Shown in pieces: positions 1 to 11,110 of a DNA stretch of 64,000 bases. The position numbers were made by a program, and so were the translations under genes. Numbering within the stretch: the first letter of the stretch is position 1; each line of letters opens with the position of its first letter. Source of the stretch: Strigops habroptila (Eukaryota; Chordata; Aves; Psittaciformes; Psittacidae); contig NC_046358.1 in NCBI RefSeq assembly GCF_004027225.2, positions 9,393,284-9,457,283 on the forward strand, written 5' to 3'. The notes below the pieces were generated by a model, which saw nothing but the letters and a program-made list of their open reading frames with translations, ran no database searches and was not told where the DNA came from.

Positions 1-666
1 TACACAGCTAGTACACACATGCTGACAAGCCAGCTAGTTGTTGCCTCTGTGTGCATAAAAGATGAAACTAAAGTATTGATTTTTTGCCTTAAACAGAAGT
101 ATTGATTTGTGTTTCTTTCCTCTACAAAGCTACAGATATCCAAGAAACCTGCAGAAGTGTATTTTATTTAAAAGGTCTTCACTTCCCAAAATCTGATTGA
201 AACTGACTGGCATGTGTCTGGCATGTGAAACTGGCAGATTCAGAAGTCAAAGGAAAAAGCAGCGACAATGTGATTTCTTAGATTCTTAAGGATTAAAAAG
301 ATACTTTCTATGGTACAGGTTGCATTTGTAGTACAATTACAACAATAAAATGCATCCAAACAAGGTGTTTCCCCTCCACCCGCCAAAATTCTCTATTCAG
401 AGACATGAATATTTCAGTTATTAAAAGGAATTTCAACACTGTGGTGCACTAGTAGAAGTCCCTCTCAGTTAATCAAAAGAGCTACATAAGGCAGTGTAAT
501 GCCAGCAAGAATGAAGTAAAATTTGCAAAGAAACATTTGAATATTTTCACTCTAAAGTTTCTACATTGAAGAAAAATACCCAAAATAAAATGAAAGCTCA
601 ATTTTACCCCAATTAATCAGTTTTATTACAAAAACGGGGCTGTAGCAGTACATCAATATGTCTCAC

Positions 667-717
667 CTTCAGGTCTTCTGCTATCTTCCTTCAGTAGCAG
701 TGAAGGATCTTCTTGTT
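667..717 (-). CDS. KIAA0586: KIAA0586 coding exon 2 (probable)
   Basis: A 51-bp exon lies between a CTGCAG acceptor (to 718) and a strong GTGAGA donor at 666. The two-base start phase fits exon 1, and the frame reads an acidic and leucine-rich 17-codon piece without a stop. A pyrimidine-rich acceptor a little upstream (…TTCTGAAG) would give a stop in the exon 1 phase, so it was not used. Small exon, so the call is moderate. Confidence 0.55.
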
Positions 718-3676
718 CTGCAGCTTCTCTAGGATAATCCTTCAGAACAAGAAGAGCAGAAAAACATACATCAAAGCCTCTGGATCAGTGGCCACAATGT
801 TAGAAGCAGATGGAATTGCTGATCACAGAAATGTAAGCATCTCCACATTCTTAACACAAGGTCTTGGAACAAGATGTGTTAAGATCTCTACTACAGAATC
901 ATCTGGACTTTGTGGTCAAGAATTCACATTACATTTTAGTGACAAAAACCCCAGAAACACAATTAAAATTAAAAGTACATATTCCCAGTGTTGAGTAAGT
1001 GAATTCTCCTCATTTATGGCCAAAGAAGTAGTAGTGAAATGACATATGTGTTAAGTTTATACAAGCTATTAATCTCAATTCAGGAACGCTCATACACAAA
1101 GAATGAAGCATACACGACTATGTAACTGAAGGGACAGAGCTGAATTTTCTCAAAGTGGAGTCCATGAATAATCAGTCTCCAAGCAGTCACAAAGCCAAGT
1201 TAGGAAGGTAAAAATCTCTTACTTATTTGATGGTGGAGTACTCTACCATACTTTTGACACTTGTTCAGCTCACTAGTTCTACTTCAAGTCATGCAGAGGT
1301 GCTACTGCAGTCCTTTCACAGCATGGGTTAATTTTATCCTCATGCATGCTTATTGACATATGGATGCCCTAGAGACAAGTTTCCACTCTATGTCAGGCAC
1401 AACAAACAAATCAAAAGGAAATGAGCCTTTTAATTGTAAGTATTAAAGAGTTCCATATAAACTAATGACCATTTCACTATCTATGATATGAAGAGGAAAA
1501 AAAAATCTGCAGTTTTAGGTTTTTAACAGATATTGTGCAATGTGTAATCAATTACACTAAAATTTAAAAGAAGCTTTAGTATTAATTATGCAACAGGCAG
1601 CAGTAGACAAAGCCCCTCTAAACACTTCAGCATTAATATCACATTAGCAGCAACTCAAAGATGAAAGCAGCTGCACGGTTCCTGTGCAGAAGCTGAGCCA
1701 AAGATCTGAGATGCTTTTACAGAAGCTGCAATTTCTATTAAACTTCTGTTCTCTTAGTTCAGGACTGCAGGAAGCAACACTAACCGTTTCTTACCATTTG
1801 TGATAAAAACATGGGCTCTTTAGAACTTTCCACTGAAAGCAGACGTTCTGGATGTCCTTTAGTACTTGAGACTCCTAAAATACAAGCAGTTCTACTGTGA
1901 TCATAATGATTCGTTATTCATTTTCAACATACCTTGACTAACCCAAACCTCAACATTTCCTCTGCCTGTATTGAGATAAGTAGCATGGACTGTGTCAGTT
2001 ATGAATTTGAAGAGTACATGATACATCACTACTGTCTCATACTATTAAAAAAAAGACTTCAAATTATTTACTTAATACTACTAAAATAGTTTGCTAAAAA
2101 AGTTGCAGAAAAGGATGCAATTTATTTTTTTTCATTTGCTTACTCATCTGCGTGAGCTTCATTGGTACAGGCAGTTGACCTGTGTATGCTGTTTGTGTCA
2201 AGCTGGAGGGGCAGGGTTAGCCTGTTTGTTTCCCAAGATTACAAAGAAAAATAGCTTTAACAAGGAAATGGTAGACAGCAGAGAAACTTCTGAATAGTGT
2301 TTAATTGACCAGCTCTGAAACTCATATTGTTTCATAAAATCTGCAAATACTCTGCAGATTGAAAAAGACTAGAGCTGAATAATTTTCTTGGAATGCCTAC
2401 TTCCAACATTTAATATTTATTACAAGTGTCCAATAAACACTGCTTTAGAAAGGCAAGCTTGTACAGATCTATCTTGAACATCTACTAGCTCAAACTCTCC
2501 AGAAAAAGTCATCTTTAAAGAAACAGAGAAACAGGAGAAGTCTCTAAAAGACTTCTGATTTCTTCCAGTATAAAACCACAAAATAATTCACACAATTCCA
2601 AAAAAACATTAAAAAGGCCCAAATATCGGGACTACTCTAAGCTGTTTGTTGGCAGAAGCAATATTCTGTTTGGCACAAATTTGCTTGCTGACTATACTTT
2701 GGGCATGAAATTAAAGAGATACATATGGTGTCTAAAACAGTGAGCTACAAACTGCATTAAAAACTGTGACAGACTGGAGAGGCACCAATCTTCTTAACTT
2801 TCTTATTTAGGTCCCTGAACACATACACTGTTTCACCCTCTGATGCTGCCTAAAACTTTCCTGCCCAGTATATTTGTGAAATTAACAGATATAAGGAAGA
2901 AGTTCTTCACTGTTTGGGTGGTAACACATTGAACAGGTTGCCCAGAGAAGCTGTGGCTGCCCCATCCCTGGCAGTGTTCAAGGCCAGGTTGGACAGGGCT
3001 TGGAGCAACCTGGTCTAGTAGAAGGTGCCCCTGCCCGTGGCAGGGGGGTTGAAGTAGATGATTTCTAACATCCCTTCCAGCCCAAACCACTCTATGATGA
3101 TTCTATGATAAAGGTGAGAGTTACTGAATAATTAAGGACTTGGAATCTGGAGTCAGGGCTGGAGTTCTGTTAACAGAGCTGACTGACCACCTCACCCTGC
3201 ACAACCCGCTTTTCACGTGCAAAACACAGCTCGGGAACACAAACAGACAAACACGGCTTTTGAAAGAGTGCTGGAATTTTCAGAAGGAAAACATTCCTTA
3301 GTTATGAAGCTGCTGCATGACTGAAAACACTACACAGCGGGTTTAGCTCGGACCGAAGCTGCGAGTTCGCGGTAAATCACGCACCTGCGGGGGGGCCGGG
3401 GGTTACTGCCCCGCGCGGGGCTCTGCTCGCTGGCACCGCGGCGGGAGCGCAGGGCGGTCCGCGGTCAGGCACAGCCGCAGCGGCGGCCTGGCACGGAGGA
3501 AGCGCTTCACACAGCTTCTTGACAGCGACAGTCACTTTCCTCACGCAGCCACCAGCCGCTGCCGCGGCCTCAGCGGGCGTCTCCCTGTGGACACCTGTGG
3601 AGTGAATGAGCACGTCGCCCGCCGTGAGGCTGGTCAAGGAGTCCGGGCTGAGGCTGGAGCTGCTTTCCGTGTCCAT
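667..3676 (-). CDS. KIAA0586: KIAA0586 (TALPID3), 5' part: first two coding exons
   Basis: The human TALPID3 protein is a centriole-distal-end/centrosome factor needed for ciliogenesis and Hedgehog signalling. Only the N-terminal exons are here; the rest runs off the left edge. Exon 1 encodes a Ser-rich start (MDTESSSSLSPDSLTSL), then AGDVLIHSTGVHRE, then a basic stretch VRKVTVAVKKL and an Ala/Pro-rich end. Exon 2 gives an acidic E-Q-E-D-P-S-L-L-L-K segment. The assignment rests mainly on synteny (head-to-head with TIMM9, as in human) and on a CpG island with an X-box, as expected of a ciliary gene. The start is uncertain: the frame stays open up to a strong-Kozak ATG at 3919, but the ATG at 3676 opens the part that looks conserved. 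Not confirmed by alignment. Confidence 0.72.
718..3384 (-). other. KIAA0586 intron 1
   Basis: AT-rich non-coding sequence between the two KIAA0586 coding exons. Its only recognisable content is the CR1 copy at about 2880-3108. The left part (1-666) is likewise non-coding intron; no further exon could be supported there. Confidence 0.5.
2880..3108 (+). repeat. CR1 LINE 3' fragment
   Basis: Contains the characteristic CR1 tail: a GGAAGAAGTTCTTCACTG block, then CCCCATCCCTGGCAGTGTTC, TTGGACAGGGCTTGGAGCAA and CCCTTCCAGCCCAAACCA, ending in ATTCTATG-type octamers. It is 5'-truncated and non-coding today. Confidence 0.93.
3385..3676 (-). CDS. KIAA0586: KIAA0586 coding exon 1
   Basis: The frame is open from the ATG at 3676-3674 to a GTGCGT splice donor starting at 3384. 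The exon ends GCA-G and leaves one base of the next codon. Without splicing the frame meets TGA at 3379-3377. The same frame remains open upstream to another ATG at 3919, so a 5'-extended form is possible. High GC and an Ala/Pro-rich tail are typical of a CpG-island first exon. Confidence 0.68.
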
Positions 3677-3911
3677 GAGGATCTCGTCACGCAGCTCCGG
3701 AGGGGAGCTCAAAGCAGCACCCTGACAAAGAGGCCATCCCTGCGGGCCGGGCGCTGAGACGGCAGCCGCCCCACCGCCTGCTCCCGCGCAAGGAAAGCGG
3801 CCTAGAGGCTCCGGGAAGCGCCTCCCGCCGCGTCCCGGGCACGGCCGCGGTGCCCAGCGCTCCGCCGGACCCAGAGTCCCTCCCGCCCGCCGCCCCGCGC
3901 CGGAACCGCCC

Positions 3912-3925
3912 GCTGCCATGGCAAC
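3912..3925. promoter_or_regulatory. RFX X-box in KIAA0586/TIMM9 promoter
   Basis: GCTGCCATGGCAAC matches the palindromic RFX X-box consensus GTTGCCATGGCAAC at 13 of 14 positions. RFX2/RFX3 drive ciliary genes, so a site just upstream of TALPID3 is functionally sensible. The minus-strand ATG at 3919 lies inside the motif. Confidence 0.7.
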
Positions 3926-3959
3926 GGCGCCCCGCCGCAGCCCCTCACGCGTGCGCGCA

Positions 3960-4036
3960 GACCGCTCCCCAACAGTGTCCGGAAGGAAACCCGCTCCCGA
4001 GCCCCGCCCGCTTCCGGCGGGAGTGTAAACGTGTCG
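3960..4036 (+). other. TIMM9: TIMM9 non-coding exon 1 (approximate)
   Basis: No coding ATG joins to the exon at 7432, so an upstream non-coding exon is required. The best donor is GTGTCG followed by GTAAGT at 4037; GTGAGT at 4100 is the alternative. The transcription start is not visible and 3960 is only an estimate. Confidence 0.45.
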
Positions 4037-4099
4037 GTAAGTCTGCGCCCGCTGATTCTCCTTCCCGCGGTGCGGGCTCCGCGCGCGGTGGGCGGACGG

Positions 4100-4131
4100 G
4101 TGAGTGAGTGAGTGCGCGCGCGCGCGCGCGC
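4100..4131 (+). repeat. (GTGA)n / (GC)n simple repeat
   Basis: Three GTGA units (4100-4111) run straight into a 20-nt alternating purine-pyrimidine stretch (4112-4131, GTGCGCGC...). The first GTGAGT is also a usable 5' splice site for TIMM9 exon 1. Confidence 0.85.
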
Positions 4132-7119
4132 CGCCGCTCCTGAGGGGCCGCTGCGGGCGGGAGGTATGGCCCTGGCGGGGCCCTCAGGCAGGGCCCTTAG
4201 GCGGTGAGGTATGGCAGGCCGGGGCCGGCCGCTTCCGGGGCGGACTGGGCTGGGCTCGATGGGAGTGAGGGGTGAAAGAGCTCCTGTGGGTGAAGAAAAC
4301 CTCGTCCCGCTTCTGGAGCTGTCCCAGCGCCGGTGTCTGTCGCTCGGCTTGCAGGGAGGGAAGGAGAGGGCGCTCCCGTACCCGTACAGAGGCTGTTGAT
4401 CGGGGCTTGGCCTAGTGGGGGGTCTCCCTGGGCAGAGAAGCTCAAGGTGCCCTTGACAGTAAGAACTGAAGGATGTAGTTTAAAAAAGCGAGGCAAGTGT
4501 TCAAAACCACGGTGAAATTGTTTTCTCTCCAGCCACTTCAGGGCAGGAGTTGATGTTATTGTGTCAAAAGTATCAGTGAGGCCTCACCTAACTTAACTTA
4601 GATAGGAAATCGCTTATGGAAAAACACGTGTTTTCTCCCAGGACAGTCACCCTGGTGTGTGTTCTGCCTGTTTAAAGAGCCTCTCAGGTGTCTGATTTCA
4701 GACTGACTATCGTAACTTTGGCCTTGGGAAGTTTTCTTCTGCTATTGATCTCTCTTGTCTTCAGAACAGGGTCTAGCCCACAGCCGTGAGATTGTGAATG
4801 ATCATAATCTGTGCACCAGGTACATCCTATTATCCAGTCACCTTGTGACCAGTCCCTTTCTCATCTCACCATGTGCCTCCAAACGCTGAAACTAGCATGT
4901 GAAATGAGGAGGAAACCTTTTTGTAACTGTGTTGCAGCACTGTTGTCCAGGAAAGCAGCCCGACCTGCTCTGGGAGGAGGGAGAGCTGGGCTTGTTGCTC
5001 AGGCACACAGCACTGCGGGCTCAGTGTTAAATTGCCTCTTGCCCTGAATTTTATGTGATTAGTTTTGCAGCCTGCTCATTTCATAGGTATGCGGTTTTTC
5101 ATAGTTTCATGGAAGAGCTCTAGGGCCTTCAAGAAGGGAGACTTCCTGGCTGTGGGTACTTTCCTGGTGAACCAGCACATCCAGACCATGTGGCCCTTGT
5201 TACAGAAGTTTATTCAGAGATAACTGCTTTCCTCATCATGACATGTTTAAAAGCTCAATGCTAAATTCTCAAACCACGTTGAGCCCAGAGGAGAGTAATC
5301 CAGGCTCTGTAGGCTTCAACCTGAAGCTTGCTGGAGTTGTTTGAGCAGCTCTGCAAGCTCTGTGGTGTGTTAGCTGAGGTGCAGAGCCCTGTAATGGGCT
5401 CTTCTGTCACCTATTTTCTCTTGTTCCACAGGCTGGAGAGAAAGGGGACAAAGAACAGGAAAACCTGAAATGGTACATTTAACAGACTTTAAGAATAAAC
5501 CAGATATTCTGGGAATGTTTAGGTAGTGCAGCTTTAGATGTTAAGGCAACTATCTGTAATTTATAGCTACTGAAAAGGTGCAGTAGAGCCACACATTTCA
5601 CTGCCAGCTGTGTGGAAAGTGTAAAATACCTGGAGAGGGACAAGACTTTCAGACACTTAAAATCAGATAGTGTCTTTGTGCTGATTTAAATCAGAGCTAT
5701 CTCCCACGTGCAAGTGTAAAAGCTTTGTGGAACTGCAGTTCAGTAAATCTGAATTTAAGCTTGCCAAACTAGCCGGAGAACAACAAAAAGATGAGGTTTG
5801 TTACAAACAAGCATAACGAAGCAATACTGAGTGTGAGAAAACAGCACTGACAGTTGAAGCCTTTAACTGTCTGTGTTTGGGAGAGGACAAAAGTCTTTCC
5901 TGTTGTCTGTGTTTTCTAACTCTCTGTTTAATAATCTACTTAATCTGACTTTATAGAATTGTCACTGATTTTCCTTCTAATAGGCTGAGAAATGGCAAGC
6001 AGGATCTCCATCCATTTTCATTAGTTTTCCCAAATCGAAGTAATGTCCAATTCTCCTAAAACAGAATAGTACATTAACCTGAGTAGCCCCTTCTAAGCAA
6101 CCATAGGCTCTCCTTAAGAGTAACCTGTGCAACTTATCTGCCCACGACGAATTCTTGGTTATGGAGGTATGCATCTTAAATCTAATAATATCATGTGCTC
6201 TTTGTCTCCAGTCCCTGAACCGGCTTCCTGTGCAGTGGCAAAGCATATTGCTAAAAAGCAGATGTTATAATCCCTTTGCTGCTGGAAGGGAGTGTTGGTA
6301 GAGTGCGCACTTGTGAGAGCTCCACAGTGCTGTTTTTAGTTGCTTAGCTTTCTTTCTGTTGTACAAATTATTATTGTCTCTTTGTTCGTGTCGGAAGGCT
6401 TGCTTACCCTCTCCCTTACCCCTGCCAAGAAACTGGAATAGTTTAAGCTTTCTAAATTAATGTCTTGCTCAATATTTGGCAAAACGTAATACAGGATTAA
6501 CTGTAAGTAGCCCTTGCTAGAGGGCTGAACGAATTTTTTCACAAAGAAATTGCACTTCAGTGCTAATTTTTCTCCTACAAGTTGATGTGAATTAAACTGA
6601 AGGATCTTTTTCTTGTTAACATGTAATATTAGTTTGCATTATAATCTGGGATAGGTCTTAGACAATGTGTAAATTAAGGGAAAAGGAAGACTATCTTTCA
6701 GTATTCTTCTAGGAAACCAGCAGGGATGCTTTCAAGCCTTATTTACTGTGTTGGATTAGGAATGTGAGTCTTCCTTGAGGATGCTCACTTAAATTCTTGG
6801 ATCCATGGTTGTTCATTCTTCCCTTTTTCTTTGTGTGTTTCACTTCCTTTAAGGCCATTCTCATTCTTCTGTGTTTTTTTACATTTAATTCACTATGTTC
6901 AATGACCAGAACATTTGCTCCAGTTTAAGTGTTTGGTGAGAATGTAGCTACATAGAAACCAGGCATCTGCATCTCTGCACGCTGGCTTATGCTGCATTTA
7001 TTCAGAGTGGCTACAATTCTTATACTTGCCTTTCTTCGTTACTGTCTTTACAGATGGCATCTAAAGTCACTGAAACTATAAGGCTAGAAAATATTGTTGC
7101 TTGCTTCTCCCTCCCACTC

Positions 7120-7148
7120 CACAGTAGAACTCCACTAGTTCTACTGTG
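7120..7148. repeat. Perfect inverted repeat (12-bp stem, 5-nt loop)
   Basis: CACAGTAGAACT at 7120-7131 is exactly complementary to AGTTCTACTGTG at 7137-7148, with CCACT as the loop. It lies about 300 bp upstream of the TIMM9 coding exon 1 acceptor, within intron 1. Confidence 0.95.
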
Positions 7149-7461
7149 TGAGTTTGAAAGCATTTATAGCATTTAAAGTGATTAAAAAAATTATTCTATA
7201 ACTGTTTGAAAGGCTTAAAAAGGACAGTAGTTAACAGGTGTATCTGTGAAGGTTTCATGCCTGGGTATTTTTAACTGAGTGCATTTAAAATAGATAACTT
7301 TCCTTCAAGTGGATGGCTTGAAAGTTTGCTAGCAAAGTTGCATTAAACACACAATATAAAATTCCATTCTGTTGTAAAATGCTGCAGTTCATATATATGA
7401 TTTTTGTGTGAAACTTGACTTTTGTCTTCAGAACAGGTGACACAATCACAGGCAGAAGAAT

Positions 7462-7500
7462 ATGGCTGGACAAATCTCAGAAGCTGATCAGATCAAGCAG
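7462..7500 (+). CDS. TIMM9: TIMM9 coding exon 1
   Basis: The exon begins at 7432 after TTGTCTTCAG and has a 30-nt 5'UTR. The ATG at 7462 is the first in the exon, and 13 codons precede a GTAAGA donor at 7501. Confidence 0.97.
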
Positions 7501-10500
7501 GTAAGATGCTGTATTCATGAGTGGTGGCTACTTTGTCACGGAGAGTAAAATGTGTACGGCATGGAGAAGGACAAAAATTTGTTACCTGAGTTAAGACTAG
7601 TTCTATAGCAACCAAAATTTAAACATTTGGGCCATTGACAGACACAGCATAGTATCTGATTTGAATACTAGCAGCATTTGGTGCTGACATCTTCTGACTA
7701 ATAGTAAATTTTTCTACTGACTCGTTCTTGAAATGTTACTGTCACCAAATGGCCCACGCAGCTGTGCATAAGAAAAGTTAATGTAGAAATTTTTCTTAAT
7801 ACTCATTGTCCAATTTTTATTTATAGTTCAAGGAGTTTCTTGGAACATACAATAAAATTACAGAAAACTGCTTCCTGGATTGCATAAAAGATTTCACTAG
7901 CAGAGAAGTTAAACCAGAAGAGGTAGGTAAATGCTTTTAATGACCCTTTGGTAGAATTGCTGTATGGCATTCAAATTTCAGAAGCAATTTAGGGAATTTT
8001 GATCTTTCAACTAGTTAAAAAAGTAGGTAGCAGTCTTTAGTGGAGTATAGGTGTCTGGCATGTAGCTTCCAAGTTAGAAAGGAAGTGACTTAGTGGAAAA
8101 AATGGATTGTCTGTAGTTTTGCTTCTCCAAATATGTCCAAGGTGATGCCAGATACTTCTTTGCACCCTAACAGTCTGTTTGCAAAAAGAAATCAACCAAA
8201 CCACCAAGGTCAAGTGCTTTTCATGTGTTAAGATCATCAGCTACAGACAAACTATGGGCTAGGACCTCTTGAGGTTTTGTCATTGTTGTCTTTTCAGTAT
8301 GTACCCAAAGGGAATCTTCCTGATCTCACTTGAATATTGGCTTCTTATCGCAATTCTGTGTATTTCATTCTATGAGCTGTCAGTGGAGGTTCTTGTGCCT
8401 CAACTTCTGATGGATGGTATCTTTATGGACATGGAAGTTGCCTACCTACAGCCTGCATCTCATTCTTTGAAGGTAGAATCCTACTGAAATACTTGTTTAC
8501 CTGCCTACGTTCCATGCTTTGTAGTGAGCCGCAGAAACGCAGGCCTCCAGAGCTCTGGCTGTTAAATCCACTTCTCTGCATTGCAGGGAGCTCCATCACA
8601 GACATCTGCAAAAAAGATTAAGCTCTCAATTAGATTAGTTGCATGGGTTTTGCCTCTCCTCTCCTGTTGAGAGGCTGTTTCAGAAGCTCATAATTTTGTT
8701 GGTTAAAAGTCTAATAAACTTTGCATGACTCTGCTGGCAGAAAAAACGACCTGAAGTTTTAAACTAACCACTGAGCATTTTCTGCCTCCTTGGATTTAAC
8801 TCCTCAGCGCAGGTAAAAATCATGTCTCCTTTCAGCTTTTGTTCTGCTGCGCTAAACAAAGCTCTCTTACCTTCCCAAGATGGGTTCCTTGTTTCCCTGA
8901 TCTTCTCTGCATCTGCTTTAACAGAATTTTTATTGTCTATAGAAGATCAGAATTATTCTAGATAGGGTCTTGTTACTATCTTTTACCAAGTCATTTTGAA
9001 TGGCTTGAACAATACAAGGAGTGTCAGTTAACAGAACTGGCAGAGGTGTTAGCAGCACAACTCTTTACCTTCCTGGACGATATTTGATTTCCATTAGAGG
9101 ATTACACTTCTTTCTTCTGCTACCCAAAGTGTTACTAGAATTTCTTTAAAAGTAGCAATTCATATAGTCTTTCATTGAAGAACTGAGATCCAAAACCAAA
9201 GAACGCTCTTTGGAGGGGAATTAAAGATTATTTAGACCCAAAAAATACTCTTAGATTTTTTTTTTTTTTTTTTTTTTCTTTCTGTGGTCTGCAAAGGGAC
9301 CATGTCAGTAGCACAGAAGACATCAAAGGCTAGGAAGAATCTTTCTGATGGGAAGTTTTGCCCATAATTATCCATTACAGGGTTTCTTGCAGAGCATCTG
9401 GCTCTGGCTCCTGCTGGAAACACAGTGGTCTAGATGCACCACTGGTCTGATCTCATACGGGAATTCCTAGGTTTCTCTTCAAAGTTGTAGTTTCTTATTA
9501 AATAATTAATACCTCCATGAATCTCCTTCGAGGATCTCCCTTTGAAACAACAGCTTCTGACCTCTTTCCCTACAGCAAGTCTGCACTGCAAGTCTAGACT
9601 TCCCCAGGCCATATCACCAATACCACACCCTCTGGGAGCAGTGGCTTGGGGTAGTTCCAGAATTTGTTTCCTAGTGGAACTTAACTCCTGCTCAACAGGT
9701 TTTGCCATAGCTGATGCCAGGTCAAGGAGAGAGAAGGACGGGTGGTGTGCATAGCTGCATGTGTTTTTTCTTGTTCATTTTTAGCCCTTCTGCTTTTCAC
9801 ATCCCTCCATGCTAAGCAGAATCAAAGCAATTTCAGGTTTTCTAGTAATCAGGCAAATTTGCTGTCTTTCCTTTCTATATGAATTTGCTAACTTGTACAG
9901 TGATAGCAAGGTTTAGAACCACAATGCACAATACCCAACTGATAAAACTGTTGCTCGGAAACCATCTCATAACTCTTTCTTTACATTTAAAAAAAAAAAA
10001 AAAACCCAAACCTCTAAATTTAAAAAATACTACCATGGGTGGAATAGGCCCTGGTATTTATTTCCCTGTCCAGCTGACTGAGAACTTGAGGGTACTCTGG
10101 TTGCTTTTCTGCAGGTTAACCAAGGAGGTGCAAGAAGACTGACAGAGCTAATAGGAACTAGGTCAGAAAAGGTTAAACTGAGCTAGCACACAGTAGACAA
10201 CATCTGGCTGTCAAAAATGTGTGCTTGTAAACAGAAATTTAAAAAGACACTAATTTAATAGATTTATTATTTATTGCAAAATAAAATGCTTTACATACTT
10301 TAATTTCTGCAGAGGAGCCCAAGAAGGAAATGGTAGTATCTCCTAGGTCTGAGATGTTTTCCATAAAGACTATCATATGAGAATTAATATTAAAAGATAT
10401 CTCAGACATCCTTCAAAAACTAAACTTCTCATTTTCCACTGTGCACAATTAGGCCCTCACCTTGGGGCTTAACAGAGAGTATGAGATGTAGTCATCACAA

Positions 10501-10730
10501 TGTTTATCCCTGTATATGATTACATTTTGGGTCCTGTTTGTTAGGGGAAGTGTTTTAATTACTGTTTGAAGCCTTCTGTTTCCCTCTTCCTCTAGATGAC
10601 TTGCTCAGACCACTGTCTACAGAAGTATTTAAAAATGACACAAAGGATCTCCATGAGATTCCAGGAGTACCACATCCAGCAGAATGAAGCTCTGGCAGCT
10701 AAAGCAGGACTGCTTAGCCCACCTCGTTAG
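7462..10730 (+). CDS. TIMM9: TIMM9, mitochondrial import inner membrane translocase subunit Tim9
   Basis: A small TIM chaperone of the mitochondrial intermembrane space. With TIMM10 it forms the hexamer that escorts hydrophobic carrier proteins to the TIM22 complex. Three coding exons (7462-7500, 7827-7922, 10596-10730) give 89 aa, the same length as human TIMM9. The twin CX3C signature is intact: CFLDC in exon 2 and CSDHC in exon 3, whose four cysteines form two disulfides. The N-terminus [13 protein letters not shown] and the C-terminal helix [20 protein letters not shown] are near-identical to the mammalian protein as I recall it. There is no cleavable presequence, as expected. All introns are GT-AG and in phase 0. 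A non-coding first exon lies in the CpG island near 4 kb, shared head-to-head with KIAA0586. Confidence 0.98.
7827..7922 (+). CDS. TIMM9: TIMM9 coding exon 2
   Basis: Acceptor TTATAG, donor GTAGGT, 32 codons. Carries the first CX3C motif (CFLDC) and the [11 protein letters not shown] segment of small TIMs. Confidence 0.98.
7923..10595 (+). other. TIMM9 intron 3
   Basis: Unique-looking intronic DNA with a poly-T tract near 9257-9277 and a poly-A tract near 9989-10004. No coding exon or classifiable transposon was recognised. The short intron 7501-7826 is likewise featureless. Confidence 0.6.
10596..10730 (+). CDS. TIMM9: TIMM9 coding exon 3 and stop
   Basis: Acceptor CTTCCTCTAG; 44 codons then TAG at 10728-10730. 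Carries the second CX3C motif (CSDHC) and the conserved C-terminal helix ending LLSPPR. Confidence 0.98.
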   Translation: MTCSDHCLQKYLKMTQRISMRFQEYHIQQNEALAAKAGLLSPPR

Positions 10731-11110
10731 ATAAGAGTGCTCTCTTCAGACTTTACAAGCAATGCCAGTGTTTGTTGGGCAAGAACACATTTTGGATTTT
10801 CTACTGTCAGGATGCGTGTCCAGCAACTCGCAGTTCTAGATGCTGTTCAGACAATGGAAATCATGAAGGGTTAAACAAGAAGTTAGTCATGGTGGACTGG
10901 TAATGGAGCCTTTCTGAGGTCCTTTTCACCCTACAATGGAGTAATACTGATAGAAACTTTTCCAGGGCCCACAGACTGGTATGTTTAAATTTCAAGGGTG
11001 GTGGGAGGGTTATGCTTCCTTTCTGCTAGGACTGATTCAGATAAAGAAATGGAATATGGGAAATACACTTTTTTTTATTTAATTAAAACGAATGGGAACT
11101 CTATACTTGT
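10731..11110 (+). other. TIMM9: TIMM9 3'UTR (approximate extent)
   Basis: Follows the TAG stop. The nearest plausible polyadenylation signal is ATTAAA at 11082-11087; a more distal end is possible. No canonical AATAAA was found close to the stop. Confidence 0.35.

Larger units (their letters stand above)
3350..4400. promoter_or_regulatory. Bidirectional CpG-island promoter of KIAA0586 and TIMM9
   Basis: GC- and CpG-dense block in otherwise AT-rich DNA, spanning the first exon of KIAA0586 (minus) and the presumed non-coding exon 1 of TIMM9 (plus). It holds an X-box at 3912-3925, ETS-type CCGGAAG/CTTCCGG motifs near 3979 and 4010, and two plus-strand donors (GTAAGT at 4037, GTGAGT at 4100). 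ETS/GABP sites are common in promoters of nuclear genes for mitochondrial proteins, which fits TIMM9. No TATA box is obvious. Confidence 0.88.
4043..7431 (+). other. TIMM9 intron 1
   Basis: After the CpG island the intron is ordinary unique-looking sequence. The only structure seen is the 12-bp perfect hairpin at 7120-7148, listed separately. No exon or recognisable repeat was found. Confidence 0.6.
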
